A DNA stretch of 64,000 bases from Candidatus Tepidiaquacellales bacterium UBA2330 (GCA_002344965.1 DDUU01000034.1:9829-73828), one strand, 5' to 3'. Positions 9,101 through 18,583 are shown, counted from the stretch's first letter. The notes: generated by a model not told the origin, from the letters alone. Program-made: numbers and translations.

Positions 9101-9497
9101 GGCAACACTTAAATGCGCACCTTTATTTGCGAATGCTCCAAACGGAACATATTATCTGCAGACAAAACACAGAAACGCACTTGAAACCTGGAGCAAGGCA
9201 GGCGGTCAGTCTTATGTAAAGGGTGTTTCGCTGGTTTATGACTTTACTTCAGCTCAGACTCAGACATACGGAAATAATTCTACATTGAAAGGAACTAAGT
9301 ATTGTATTTACTCAGGGGATGTGGATCAGGACGGAACTATCGATCTTACCGACGGAAGTCTGATTGACAATGACGCTTTTAATTTTGCATCCGGATATCT
9401 GCCAACCGACGTAAACGGCGACGGGCTTATTGATCTGGCTGACGGTGTTTATACTGATAATAACGGTGCGAATTTTGTGTCGAAAGTAACACCATAA
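6153..9497 (+). CDS. Secreted reprolysin-like (M12B-type) metalloprotease with dockerin-like tail
   Basis: The 1114-residue precursor has a signal peptide (about 1-28), a propeptide-like region to about 200, and a zinc protease domain (about 205-425). That domain carries H-E-M-G-H-Q-F-R-G-N-H near residue 346 and a met-turn-like S-T-I-M-G-Y downstream. Ig-like domains (about 430-765) and a MAM/choice-of-anchor-J-like domain (about 770-930) follow. The shared tail comes last: H-R-N-A-L-E-T-W, two calcium loops D-V-D-Q-D-G and D-V-N-G-D-G, and the end NFVSKVTP. In the zinc motif the glycine normally at position 8 is arginine. It should act outside the cell on proteins. A T-rich hairpin terminator follows. 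Confidence 0.88.
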   Translation: MKKTTFLCVSAILFFCITMMMGVNTASSQQNNYRNLNWSDETGKSFTYEGERRIIPDIFRTVRINFNDLKNDLKNLPFESYDNLPQNQVQINLPKPDGTYGQFIINEYSMMEPELAAQFPEIKTFTIKGVDDPYATGKVDITMHGFHAMVLSVNGNYYIDPYSSEEKNIYISYYKKDLRPKTDYDCLVTEIAENEQIPMEFDATGEILRTYRLAVAATGEYTAFHGGTAALGQAAIVTAMNRVNGVYEKDFSVRMTLVANNINIVYTNSATDPYTNNNGSTMLGQNQTNLDNVIGNANYDIGHVFSTGGGGIAGLGVVCITGQKARGVTGLPSPTGDVFYIDFVAHEMGHQFRGNHSFNGVLGSCSGGNRNGSTAWEPGSGSTIMGYAGICGADDLQAFSNDHFHTGSITEITNYTQTGNGNSCPVQTATGNTPPTVSVPTGGFTIPISTPFQLTGSATDVNNPNSLTYNWEQYDVGPAGSPNSPSGNAPIFRSFSSVTTPTRIFPKLSDLLNNTQTIGEILPTYTRSLTFRMTVRDNNAGAGGIGIGTVAFNVSSAAGPFIVTSPNTNVNWNSSIPQTVTWNVANTTASPVSCANVNILLSTDGGNTYPYTLLTNTPNDGSQSVTLPGVNTTTARIKVEAVGNIFFDISNTNFQISNTSLPAISHTPLTSQLKSSWPVSVDAVVTSIHPIDSSWVVWYKNSPVNTKQFKLINTSGNNYSALFNSLNSDVVVGDMIYYKIFAKNLSAGNERDSTAQFSFSIIDNNLCEDFTNVSFPPSGWDITYTGTLYWTRNAVSGYGTGSGSAKFDFWTATAGNTQLLNSKIFETALTGDTLKFDHAYAPYTDGSTDTLEILTSTNGGTSYSTLVKLWGNNINGNLNTRTALGSAFTPTSGQWATKKYSLPAGTNKVRFRARSGWGNNLYLDNICVIKAAVGVPSDITLAPEGFYNVSPGNLNMRDTVTFYLRNSTTPFAKVDSAKSILDSATLKCAPLFANAPNGTYYLQTKHRNALETWSKAGGQSYVKGVSLVYDFTSAQTQTYGNNSTLKGTKYCIYSGDVDQDGTIDLTDGSLIDNDAFNFASGYLPTDVNGDGLIDLADGVYTDNNGANFVSKVTP

Positions 9498-9599
9498 AAA
9501 AATTACTTATGGCAAAATATTTATGACTAATATGGAATAATTAGTTTCGGTTTATAAAATAAATAGTTGTCATTTAAAATTTGTATTTTGAAATTTATT

Positions 9600-9627
9600 C
9601 CGCAGGCTTTAGCCTGCGGTTTTTTTT
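9600..9627 (+). terminator. Rho-independent terminator, CCGCAGGC hairpin family
   Basis: CCGCAGGC, loop TTTA, GCCTGCGG, then eight T. It ends the protease transcript 100 bases after its stop and separates it from the convergent gene ending at 9669. The same hairpin recurs after four other large secreted-protein genes in the window. Confidence 0.9.
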
Positions 9628-9668
9628 ATCAAATAAAATACAATTATAATTTTAACTTATTAAAAATA

Positions 9669-11129
9669 TCATGCTCTCTTCAGCTGACCGACTTTCTCCG
9701 TAAGCCAGTCAGCAAGACCTTTATAACTGATTTTTTCTGCGGTGATTTTCAGCTTATACAGATCTTCATCTTTTACAATACCTTCTGATTTAATTCTGAT
9801 CAGATCTCTGACACATTTTGCAAAAGTTCCTATTGCTTCTTTACCTAAACTGCTGACTTCTTTTGTATTACTTAAATAATTCAGTGTAGCTGAAACGAGT
9901 GATAATCCTTCTTCAATATAACCAAGTTCATAATAAATTTTAAGCTGCAGGATCTTTACGTCAAGCTTGAACAGGAATAAATTATATTTTATCCGGAGTA
10001 TGTATTCAAGAGATTTTCCAAAATCATTTCTTGAAAATGAAAGATAAGCCATTGAAAAAATTTTCATATTATCACGGTGATGTTCGTGCAGTTCAGCTGA
10101 ATACTTTTCTATAAATTTTTCAAGCCATTGATACTCTCCTATAAAAGAAGAATCCAATACAATATTTCTGAATAACACGATATGAAAATTTTCTGAATTC
10201 ATTGGTTTATACACTCCGTTTTCCAGCATATATTTTTGGAGTTCAAACGCTTCCTTCGAGCCAAGTTTATTTACACCGCAGTAAGTGAGCATTGTATTCC
10301 AGAGCACATAATTTTCCGGCTGACCGAAATAAGATGAATGCTTCTTCAGAAGTTTCTTCAGATTAAAGTAATACGTGGTATTTTCCTTATGACTGTTCAT
10401 CATATAAATTCCCTGAAAGATCTGCAGGTAAGGAAAGTGTTCGTGATCTGTATTGACACCGGACATAAAGTTTATCGGGTCTAAATTTTTCAGTATCAAA
10501 TCAAGCAGATTATCTCTTACCGGAATTCCGTAAGCTGCAGCGAGATTTTTTTCATCTTCAAACTTAAAAGCGGATATCAATGCGGCAGCCGCAATATTCT
10601 CTCCGGTTTGCAGAGAGAATTCAAAAGAACTGCTAAAATCATCTCTGTTAAGTGAGCAATCGCGATGGACAGCGGTAAGAAAATACCGATCAATAAAAAA
10701 TCCAACGCTTCCTTTTCCTGAATCATCAAAATTTTTGCTGATCTCGCTGTACTCTTTGTCGAACTCCTTATACAATTTTCTTTTACGCAGCTGGTTCAGC
10801 AGAAAATACTTTTTCTTTGATGTCTGTTCTTCAAGTTCGAGATGAATCAGAAAATCCTTGCTGATCCTGAACAAATGCGAGGACAAGGTACGGATAAGAT
10901 TATCTGACCTGATTCCGTTATACTTTTTACAGGGAAATAATTTACCGAAGATAAATTCATTGCTTAAATATTTATCATTAAAATCCGGATAGAAAGATTT
11001 TATAGATTTAAAGAAAGGAAGCAGATCCCTTCCTTTATTGTAAAAAGGCGAGCCGATGAATTTTTCTAATTGTTTAAATTCATCCTCAGAGAGCGTTTTT
11101 AACAAGTTTATTAATTTAGAATCAGTCAT
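9669..11129 (-). CDS. Helical SP-[YF]-[FY]-[NS] family protein, paralogue 1, divergent from a giant secreted protein
   Basis: This 486-residue protein has no signal peptide or membrane segment and looks all-helical. The N-terminus fits L-L-K-x-x-S-x-x-E-F-K-x-L-E-K-F-I-x-S-P-F-Y-N, followed near residue 70 by C-K-K-Y-N and N-L-I-R-T-L. The C-terminal third has helix pairs around L-Q-L-K-I-Y-Y-E-L-G-Y-I, suggesting TPR-like repeats, and ends with a W-L-x-x-K-V motif. Three paralogues lie at 24697, 42291 and 56107. Each is head to head with a large secreted-protein gene, here 11302 with 172 bases between. I recall similar uncharacterised proteins in Bacteroidota but can assign no function; regulation, assembly or secretion of the partner is speculation. 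Confidence 0.8.
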   Translation of the reverse strand: MTDSKLINLLKTLSEDEFKQLEKFIGSPFYNKGRDLLPFFKSIKSFYPDFNDKYLSNEFIFGKLFPCKKYNGIRSDNLIRTLSSHLFRISKDFLIHLELEEQTSKKKYFLLNQLRKRKLYKEFDKEYSEISKNFDDSGKGSVGFFIDRYFLTAVHRDCSLNRDDFSSSFEFSLQTGENIAAAALISAFKFEDEKNLAAAYGIPVRDNLLDLILKNLDPINFMSGVNTDHEHFPYLQIFQGIYMMNSHKENTTYYFNLKKLLKKHSSYFGQPENYVLWNTMLTYCGVNKLGSKEAFELQKYMLENGVYKPMNSENFHIVLFRNIVLDSSFIGEYQWLEKFIEKYSAELHEHHRDNMKIFSMAYLSFSRNDFGKSLEYILRIKYNLFLFKLDVKILQLKIYYELGYIEEGLSLVSATLNYLSNTKEVSSLGKEAIGTFAKCVRDLIRIKSEGIVKDEDLYKLKITAEKISYKGLADWLTEKVGQLKRA

Positions 11130-11232
11130 TTTACTGCAACAAATTAATCCTTAATAACTGCAATTCCAACTCATTTTTCAAACATTTAATCTTTTCAAGA
11201 AAATCCGGATGTCATTATTGCCTTAAAATCTT

Positions 11233-11301
11233 TTTGAAATATTTTTTCAACGGTCATAATTTTGTATCAACTTTTTTAAAATTAAACTTACGGGGTTAAA
11301 A
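11233..11301 (+). promoter_or_regulatory. Promoter and CGGGG leader of the 1880-residue protein gene
   Basis: TTTG at 11233-11236, 20 bases, then TAATTTTG at 11257-11264 fits the Bacteroidota consensus exactly. The short leader contains TTACGGGG about 8 bases before the ATG at 11302. The same -7-to-ATG sequence, including T-T-A-C-G-G-G-G, recurs before the gene at 43953. This supports the upstream ATG over the internal GTG at 11467. Confidence 0.75.
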
Positions 11302-14300
11302 ATGATTTCAAACAATTCAAAACAATGCATCAGAAATTTTAAAATTTCAGCTTTAAATTTTATTTCAGAATTCTTTAAAATCCTCGTAGGCCTGACCTGC
11401 CGGATGCAAAATAATACATGCGGATCGCTTAGATTCAATAGCCGGCAGGAAGGCGTGGGAGGAAGAGTGAAAATATTAAAGGCAGTAACCATAGCAGTTT
11501 TTATGTTTTCAACATTACCAGTAAAAGCTGTCTGGACAACTTACGGCACGGATTACGGTTGGGAGATATGGGCATCGGATTTTATAAATGCAAATACAGG
11601 ATGGATAGTAGGTGCAAACGGCAGAATTCAGAAAACTGTTAACGGCGGTCTCTCCTGGCAGTGGCAGGGCGGCTTCACTGAAGTATTCAGGAACATAAAA
11701 ATGTTTGACATCAATAACGGGATAATCAGCGGACATAACGGTATCATACTCAAAACGTCAAACTCAGGACTAAGCTGGTCACAATCAGCAGGTATGGTTT
11801 CTTTTTATGGAATGGATGCGTTCGATAGTCAAAATATTATATGTGTTGGTTCAAATAAAAATTATTCAAAAACAACAGACGGCGGGGTATCATGGACACA
11901 CGGAGTAATTAATGCAGGCGGTGTAGGTGCTCATAACTTTGACATTTACGGAATTGAATATCTTGATTTGAATACAATATTACTCAGCAGTTCTGTGATC
12001 TCTGCATTAGTAATCCCCGTGCCTGTTATTTTAAGATCAACAAACGGCGGCAATAATTTCAGCGTTGTCGCTTCCTGGGGATACGGCGATGGATTTGATA
12101 ATGCAAGTCTGAATGATATTGAATTCAGCCCGTCGGGAAATGTCGGATTTGCATGCGGATCAAACGGCACGATAATCAGATCCTCTAACGGCGGAGTAAA
12201 CTGGTCGGTTGTTATGACCTCAGCATCTGACCTTCGCCAGATAGAATTCAAAAATAATGATACTGCTTTTGTCTGCGGAAGCGGCGGTCAGGTTTTTAAA
12301 ACAGCAAACGGCGGAATAAACTGGACAAGCTGGCCGAATACCGGCACACCTTATAATCTCCGCACTATTTCTTATGCGGATAATTTTGTCTCATCTGCCG
12401 GAGTTAACGGTACTTTCATCAGAAATAACCCGGTTGCAGCACAGGTTACGGTATCCGGAGCTAATACGGGTAACGGTAATTATGAAAGTTTATCCGATGC
12501 ATTTAACGGAATCGGAGCAGGTTCGCAGTCAGGCGCAAATATTAATATTACAATTAATACTAACATTACCGAACCTCAGCAGGGTGCTACACCGGGCAAT
12601 GGTGACTGGGCAAGCGTTACAATAAAGCCTGCTGCTAATACAGCAATTACTGTCACCGCAACACCGAATAACGGAGTTCCGCTGTTTAGTTTTAACGGTG
12701 CGAAAAATATTACAATTGACGGAATAGATTCAGGCGGCGCATCGCTTACACTATCAAATTCAAGTACTTCGGGCTGGGCAGGTACAAGCACTGTTTTGTT
12801 TCAATATGATGCGACAAATAATAAAGTTAAGAACTGCAGAATACTCGGCTCTTCACAGAATAATTTATCCGGTCATGCAGCAACGGTTTTATTTTACAGA
12901 AATTCTTCCGCGACAGGCAATGACAATAATGTAATTGAAAATTGTGATATAGGTCCGGCAGGTCAGCTGCCGCATTGTGCGGTTTCATTTTTGGGATCGA
13001 CAACAAATACAACGGTTTACAACAGTAATGATACAGTCCGCAACTGTAAAATCTATGATTACTTTAATGTAAACGGTAACAGTGCGGGAATTTATATCGG
13101 CGCAGGAAACACCGGAATAGCAATTGAGAATAACAGATTATACCAAACTTCATCAAGAGTTGCATCGGGATTAAATTTAAATCATAACGGGATCTTTGTT
13201 AATAATACAAACGGTAACGCTTTCAGCATTAAAGGTAATACGATAGGTTATTCTTCTTCAGCGGGAACAGGAGTGTATTCAGCGAATCTGAAAACAGGTT
13301 CATATTTTTACGGCATATTTCTTTCGGCAGGCGTTTCTGCTCAATCATCAATATCCAATAATACAATAGCCGGACTGGATATCAGCGGTACCTCTGCCGG
13401 TGTAAATTTGATTAATGTACAAAATGGTTTTACGATTATCAGCAATAATACAATCGGAAGTATGACGGCATTAAGTGATATTAAATATGCTTCAGGCACT
13501 TCGGAGTTGCATGTTTTTAAAATTGAAGGAAGCGGAAGTAAAACAGTATCTGACAATAAAGCCGGCGGTATACGCTATTCAGCCTCATCTTCTAAATTTT
13601 ACGGAATGCGTTTCATTGCATTTAGTAATGATCCGATAATCTTTAGAAATAATACACTTGGCGGCGCAGCAGCAAATTCTCTTCAGCATCATCTTGCAAA
13701 TACATCAAGTCAGATGACAGGAATTTCATGTGAAGGCGCAGGTTCGCCGGCTCTGCTTATTGAGAATAATCTAATAAGAAATATGAATTCAGCGGCAACG
13801 AATGCAAATCCGGGTACTTCCGGTATTTATATAAATCTTGCGTCAGGAAATCAAACTGTCAGGAACAATACAGTTCACTCCCTAAGCATAACAAATACAA
13901 GTTCAGTCTGTAACCTCAGCGGCATCAGAATTAATAACGGTATAAACGGAATTGCAGCATCAAACAAAATTCACTCACTCATAATCAGCAATTCAGTTTC
14001 TTCTTTATCGGGTATTACAATCAGCAGCGGCACTTATGATTTTGTAAACAATATGATCAGTCTCGGAAAAGACAGCTCCGGTGCAAACATGACAGGAGGA
14101 AGCACAATTTTCGGTATAAATATCGGCATTCCTGCAGTAAGCAATTTGTATTATAATAGTGTTTATATATCAGGAAATCCTGCAGGCGTTTCTATGAATA
14201 CTTATGCTTTGGCAAGTTTCGTATCATCAAATCAGAGAAATTATTACAACAATATTTTTTATAACGGCAGATCAAACAGCGGATCTATCGGAAAGCATTA

Positions 14301-16944
14301 CGCAGTCCGGCTGGAAGGCACTTCCCCAAATCCTCCCGGTCTTTTATGTAATCATAATGATTTATTGTCAACCGGAAACGGAGGCGTTTTGGGATTTTAC
14401 AATAGTGCTGATGTTTTAAATTTATCGGCATGGAAATTAGTTACAGGTAAGGATTCAAACAGTGTTTCGGATAATCCGAGATTTAAAAGCCACACAGATC
14501 TTCACATTGATTCAACTATGTCAACTTCAATTAGTAATGGCGGATTAAACATAGCGGCAATAACAACTGACATTGACAGCAATATAAGAAATGTTTCAAA
14601 TCCGGATATTGGGTGTGATGAATTCAATTCTGCTGTAACTGCTGAAGCATTAAACTTTGACGGAATTAATGACTATGTGTCTTTACCCATTTCATTGTCA
14701 CAGGCACTGACAGCTCCTGCAGTTTCTGAATTCACAATTGAGTACTGGTTTAAAGGCAGCAATCTTCAGTCCGCTGTCCGGTTTCAGATGAATTCAAGTA
14801 CTTACATTGTAGCCGGATGGGGAACTCCCGGAAACCAAAAACATCTGATTTCAACTGAAGGATTTACGAACGGGATCAGTGTTGGGTCAGGTGCAGATGA
14901 CGGAAACTGGCACCACATTGCCATGACCTGGAAAAGGAACACTATTAACGGTTTCAAAAGCTATCTTGACGGAGCTCTCATTCAGCAGCGAAATTCTGTA
15001 GATGCAAATCTCCCGTCATTATCCGTTGCAGGGATTTTAGGCAGTCAATTCGGATCTTCAGAATTTATGAACGGCTCTTTAGACGAAGTTAGAATCTGGA
15101 CCCGAGCTTTAAGTCAGTTTGAAATTGCTGCAAATATGTATCAGGAAATAGATTCAGCTTCGGGACTTCTTGCAAGTTATCATTTTAATCAGGGGATTGC
15201 TGATGGTAACAATTCCGGATTGACAACTCTTACAGAAACTTCATCAAACAATTTTTCAGGTACTCTCACTAATTTTGATTTAAACGGAACTGTCTCAAAC
15301 TGGGTAAAGCCGGGACCGGGTTTTTGTTCACCTTATATTGAAGTGAATGTACAGGGAAACGGAATCACAATAAATGACGGCGATCTTTCTCCCTCTTTCA
15401 ATGATCATACTATTTTCGATTCTGTAAATGCAGGTTCAAGCTTTGTACGGACATATACTGTACAAAACGTTGGGGCTGACAGTCTTAACGCAGGGAATAT
15501 CATAATAACCGGAGCAGATTCCGGAATGTTTACCGCAGGCGCGCTTATCCCTGCAGGTAAAATTCCGCCCGGAAGTTCAGCAACTTTCAGTGTTACTTTT
15601 ACTCCCGGAAATTCCGGTCAGAAAAATGCTGTGGTTCATATACTGAACAGTGACTGCAATGAAAATGATTATGACTTTGCTGTCAGGGGTTATGGTAAGC
15701 AATCTTCTGCACAGGTGCTTAACTTTGACGGAATAAATGATAATGTAGAGCTTCCGGTTTCGTTATCTCAAAATCTTACATCTCCGGCAGTATCGGAAAT
15801 TACAATTGAATATTGGTTTAAAGGAACCAATCTTCAGTCAGCAGTCCGCTTTCAGTCGCCGAACAAATGGATTGTCGCCGGCTGGGGTGCTCCGGGAAAT
15901 CAAAAGCATATTATATCTACCGAAGGCGGGACGGACGGAATCAATGTCGGCGCTGATGCAACTGACGGCAGCTGGCATCACGTTGCCATGACCTGGAAAA
16001 AAAATACTTTAAACGGATTTAAAAGTTATCTTGACGGCGAACTTGTGGATCAGAAAAATTCTTCTGATATTGATCTTCCGCTTATTGAAGTTTCAGGTTA
16101 TCTTGGCAGGTATAATGCCGGCAGCGGAGAATATTTACAGGGTTCGCTTGATGAAGTCAGAATATGGACACGCGAACTGAGTCAGGCAGAAATTGCCGCT
16201 AATATGTTAACTGAAATAAATTCAGGTCCCGGACTACTTGCAAGTTATCACTTCAATCAGGGACTGGCGGGAGAAAACAATTCAGCTATTACTACGCTGA
16301 ATGATGCAGCAAATAATTATCACGGAGCTCTTGCAAATTTTGAATTAAATGGAATTACATCAAACTGGATATCGCCCGGACCGGAATTAAGCGAACCATT
16401 GAATACAATTAATATAGCTGTAATATCAGAAGGTTATTATAATCCTGCGTTAAATTTACAAAGCAGAAAAGATACATTGAAAGTTTATCTTTGTCAGAAT
16501 CTGTCTCCGTATAATGCAATAGATTCTTCAGTCGGAATAATTGATTCAGTCTCGCATAGTTCGGAGTTTACTTTCTTAAATGCTCCGGCAGGAAGTTATT
16601 ATCTTAAACTGGTACACAGAAACTGCATCGAGACTTGGAGCGCAATGCCGGTAAATATTCCTTCTGTTTACAATTATGATTTTACTTCATCACTGTCTCA
16701 GGCATTCGGAAATAATATGAAACAGGTTAATACTTCACCGGATAGATTTGCAATATACAGCGGAGATGTAAATCAGGATGGTGTGATAGATTTGGCGGAT
16801 GGAAGTCTAATTGATAATGATGCATTTAATTTTGCATCGGGATATCTGCCGACGGATGTAAACGGCGACGGAGTTATTGATCTGGCAGACGGCGTGTATG
16901 CTGATAATAACGGGTTTAACTTTGTGAGTAAAATAGCGCCATAA
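11302..16944 (+). CDS. Giant secreted protein: YCF48/BNR repeats, beta-helix, two LamG domains, dockerin-like tail
   Basis: Of 1880 residues, 1-55 precede the hydrophobic signal core (about 56-75), an unusually long N-region. Residues about 80-370 carry YCF48/BNR-like propeller repeats (N-G-G-x-x-W). Residues about 375-1105 form a right-handed beta-helix with many short N-N-T-I-x-x-L-type coils. LamG domain 1 (about 1115-1350), a choice-of-anchor-D-like domain (about 1350-1470) and LamG domain 2 (about 1473-1700) follow. The shared tail runs from about 1705 to the end NFVSKIAP. The two LamG copies are close duplicates. It is probably cell-surface or secreted, with glycan or adhesive functions. 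The shared promoter/leader favours the first ATG; a GTG at 11467 is the alternative. Confidence 0.85.
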   Translation: MISNNSKQCIRNFKISALNFISEFFKILVGLTCRMQNNTCGSLRFNSRQEGVGGRVKILKAVTIAVFMFSTLPVKAVWTTYGTDYGWEIWASDFINANTGWIVGANGRIQKTVNGGLSWQWQGGFTEVFRNIKMFDINNGIISGHNGIILKTSNSGLSWSQSAGMVSFYGMDAFDSQNIICVGSNKNYSKTTDGGVSWTHGVINAGGVGAHNFDIYGIEYLDLNTILLSSSVISALVIPVPVILRSTNGGNNFSVVASWGYGDGFDNASLNDIEFSPSGNVGFACGSNGTIIRSSNGGVNWSVVMTSASDLRQIEFKNNDTAFVCGSGGQVFKTANGGINWTSWPNTGTPYNLRTISYADNFVSSAGVNGTFIRNNPVAAQVTVSGANTGNGNYESLSDAFNGIGAGSQSGANINITINTNITEPQQGATPGNGDWASVTIKPAANTAITVTATPNNGVPLFSFNGAKNITIDGIDSGGASLTLSNSSTSGWAGTSTVLFQYDATNNKVKNCRILGSSQNNLSGHAATVLFYRNSSATGNDNNVIENCDIGPAGQLPHCAVSFLGSTTNTTVYNSNDTVRNCKIYDYFNVNGNSAGIYIGAGNTGIAIENNRLYQTSSRVASGLNLNHNGIFVNNTNGNAFSIKGNTIGYSSSAGTGVYSANLKTGSYFYGIFLSAGVSAQSSISNNTIAGLDISGTSAGVNLINVQNGFTIISNNTIGSMTALSDIKYASGTSELHVFKIEGSGSKTVSDNKAGGIRYSASSSKFYGMRFIAFSNDPIIFRNNTLGGAAANSLQHHLANTSSQMTGISCEGAGSPALLIENNLIRNMNSAATNANPGTSGIYINLASGNQTVRNNTVHSLSITNTSSVCNLSGIRINNGINGIAASNKIHSLIISNSVSSLSGITISSGTYDFVNNMISLGKDSSGANMTGGSTIFGINIGIPAVSNLYYNSVYISGNPAGVSMNTYALASFVSSNQRNYYNNIFYNGRSNSGSIGKHYAVRLEGTSPNPPGLLCNHNDLLSTGNGGVLGFYNSADVLNLSAWKLVTGKDSNSVSDNPRFKSHTDLHIDSTMSTSISNGGLNIAAITTDIDSNIRNVSNPDIGCDEFNSAVTAEALNFDGINDYVSLPISLSQALTAPAVSEFTIEYWFKGSNLQSAVRFQMNSSTYIVAGWGTPGNQKHLISTEGFTNGISVGSGADDGNWHHIAMTWKRNTINGFKSYLDGALIQQRNSVDANLPSLSVAGILGSQFGSSEFMNGSLDEVRIWTRALSQFEIAANMYQEIDSASGLLASYHFNQGIADGNNSGLTTLTETSSNNFSGTLTNFDLNGTVSNWVKPGPGFCSPYIEVNVQGNGITINDGDLSPSFNDHTIFDSVNAGSSFVRTYTVQNVGADSLNAGNIIITGADSGMFTAGALIPAGKIPPGSSATFSVTFTPGNSGQKNAVVHILNSDCNENDYDFAVRGYGKQSSAQVLNFDGINDNVELPVSLSQNLTSPAVSEITIEYWFKGTNLQSAVRFQSPNKWIVAGWGAPGNQKHIISTEGGTDGINVGADATDGSWHHVAMTWKKNTLNGFKSYLDGELVDQKNSSDIDLPLIEVSGYLGRYNAGSGEYLQGSLDEVRIWTRELSQAEIAANMLTEINSGPGLLASYHFNQGLAGENNSAITTLNDAANNYHGALANFELNGITSNWISPGPELSEPLNTINIAVISEGYYNPALNLQSRKDTLKVYLCQNLSPYNAIDSSVGIIDSVSHSSEFTFLNAPAGSYYLKLVHRNCIETWSAMPVNIPSVYNYDFTSSLSQAFGNNMKQVNTSPDRFAIYSGDVNQDGVIDLADGSLIDNDAFNFASGYLPTDVNGDGVIDLADGVYADNNGFNFVSKIAP

Positions 16945-16955
16945 ATTAATTACAT

Positions 16956-17034
16956 ATTACGAATTTCAAATGCTTATTTTTTATTTAATTATTCGAAATT
17001 TACGTCTCTTTATTTGACATTTGAAATTCGTAAT
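16956..17034. repeat. Palindromic 3' repeat, 17-base arms
   Basis: ATTACGAATTTCAAATG and its exact reverse complement flank 45 AT-rich bases just after the stop of the 1880-residue protein gene and before its hairpin terminator. Related AT-rich words stand at the same place after the genes ending at 20695, 29665, 53405 and 60278. Confidence 0.85.
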
Positions 17035-17046
17035 TAGTAACTAATT

Positions 17047-17066
17047 CCGCAGGCATTAGCTTGCGG
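17047..17066 (+). terminator. Hairpin terminator, CCGCAGGC family
   Basis: CCGCAGGC, loop ATTA, GCTTGCGG (one G-T wobble), followed by ATTTTATTTATT. It stands between the convergent genes ending at 16944 and 17112 and could serve both. Confidence 0.75.
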
Positions 17067-17111
17067 ATTTTATTTATTCAGTTATAAAGTATTTGCGGCA
17101 GCTTTAGCACT

Positions 17112-18155
17112 TTACTCTGCCAAAAACTTTCTTATTTCTCTTGCGCAGTCGGCTTCCCTGTTTATGAAAACATAATGATAACATTCAGAGAATTCGACTG
17201 CCCTGGAATTTTTAATTTCAGTTTTGAAGCGTTTCATCTGTCCTGCTCTCCAGTCAAATAATATTTTCCAGGCTTCGTCATACCCGGCTTTCTTTTCTGA
17301 ATCGAGATAATGATAGAAAGGAAGTCTGGTTTCCGGATTCCATTTTTCAAATATTCCCAGTACGGGAGCGGTGATAAGACTGTAATCAGTAACTGCAGAA
17401 CTCATGATAATTTTTTGCGCAACTTCAGGAGGTGAAACAGTTCCGGAAATCTTTCCGTCACTGTCCCGGGTGTAAGTATCACAGATCGCGGAATTTGGTT
17501 CACGGTAACCGTTATACCTTACAAGCGCTGCCATGAAACTGTTCAGTGTAACAAGATCAGATTCTGCAAAGTCAAGCGAAGGCGGCTGAGCGAGATGTTT
17601 ATGCTCTCCGTAATCCCAGCCGTCTAAGTAAACAAGTTTATTTACCCTGTCCGGATAATGAGTACCGATATAATTCAGTTCACCTCCGGCAATTGAATGT
17701 CCGATAAATACTGCTTTGGATATATTCAGCTGATCAAGAATACTCATATAATCCCTGACTCTTATCTCTTCACTATAACCTTCTTCCGGTTTACTCGATT
17801 TACCGAAACCTCTTCTTGTAATTCCGATAACGTGAAAAAGATCTGTAAACTGATATGCAAAATTATCAAATACATGCGCATTGTCTCCCAGCCCGGTCAG
17901 CAGCACAATATATTCACCCGTCCCTCCCCAGTCAAGCACTTCAAGGCTTACTCCCGGTTCCGTTGTGATAAATTTCACAGTATGGTTTGAAAGGTCATAA
18001 CAGTTGTCAGCAGGATTGTCATAAATGATTTTGGGATGAGAATCGGCTGAGAGATTACAGGCTAACGCGGATTTTAGATTTATAATTGTGAGCATTAATA
18101 CAAATGAAAAGATAAGCGGTATATTCAGATCCGATTGTGCTGAAGAAATTTTCAT
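17112..18155 (-). CDS. Secreted alpha/beta hydrolase
   Basis: The 347-residue protein has a signal peptide (about 1-32, ending S-A-L-A-C; a cysteine follows, so a lipoprotein is possible but the lipobox is weak). The alpha/beta hydrolase fold shows the oxyanion region L-L-T-G-L-G-D, a nucleophile elbow G-H-S-I-A-G-G with Ser154, and a late histidine in E-C-Y-H-Y-V-F. Substrate is unknown; an esterase or lactonase-like role outside the cytoplasm is likely. It is divergent from 18584 with a 428-base gap that holds the promoter and structured leader of the latter. Confidence 0.82.
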   Translation of the reverse strand: MKISSAQSDLNIPLIFSFVLMLTIINLKSALACNLSADSHPKIIYDNPADNCYDLSNHTVKFITTEPGVSLEVLDWGGTGEYIVLLTGLGDNAHVFDNFAYQFTDLFHVIGITRRGFGKSSKPEEGYSEEIRVRDYMSILDQLNISKAVFIGHSIAGGELNYIGTHYPDRVNKLVYLDGWDYGEHKHLAQPPSLDFAESDLVTLNSFMAALVRYNGYREPNSAICDTYTRDSDGKISGTVSPPEVAQKIIMSSAVTDYSLITAPVLGIFEKWNPETRLPFYHYLDSEKKAGYDEAWKILFDWRAGQMKRFKTEIKNSRAVEFSECYHYVFINREADCAREIRKFLAE

Positions 18156-18382
18156 AATCTGTTTTTTAAATTTTTAAACAATTTTTAAAAGTTAAATTAA
18201 TAAAACCTGAATCCAAGCACAACTTTATTAATTACTTATCAAAAGATTTCCGGAAAACAGCTTTATTATTTGAACAACTTTGTCAACTTTCCTGCTGAGA
18301 AAACATTTAAATTTTGCATTAAAAGCAACAAAAGCTTTGCCGGTCTCAAAATAGTTATGTCAACAATTAAAAAAAACTTTAG

Positions 18383-18413
18383 TTGAAAGGCTTTAATTAC
18401 ACTTATATTTTTG
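18383..18413 (+). promoter_or_regulatory. Promoter of the 703-residue secreted protein gene
   Basis: TTG at 18383-18385, 20 bases, then TATTTTTG at 18406-18413 fits the Bacteroidota consensus. It is followed by GTAAC, as also at the promoter at 57692. Transcription would begin near 18420, giving an untranslated leader of about 160 bases. Nothing else is seen in 18156-18380. Confidence 0.65.
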
Positions 18414-18427
18414 TAACAGTTTTTATT

Positions 18428-18539
18428 CCTGAGTGAAAAGGAGTTAAATAAATTTCAAATTCATTAAAAAGATTTTCCCGTCACTCAGGGGCAGATAATA
18501 ACTCTCTGCAATTCCTAGGCTGCAGAGAGAATAATCTGC
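18428..18539 (+). promoter_or_regulatory. Structured 5' leader: two stems upstream of 18584
   Basis: Stem 1 is CCTGAGTGA (18428-18436) with TCACTCAGG (18481-18489), nine perfect pairs. Stem 2 joins GCAGAT (18491-18496) with ATCTGC (18534-18539) and CTCTCTGCA (18502-18510) with TGCAGAGAG (18521-18529), around a loop containing CCTAGG. Together they fill the leader up to 45 bases before the ATG. A role in RNA stability or regulation is inferred. Confidence 0.7.
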
Positions 18540-18583
18540 GATCAAAAATTTTTATTAATTAAAAAAAATAAATCAAAATTAAA

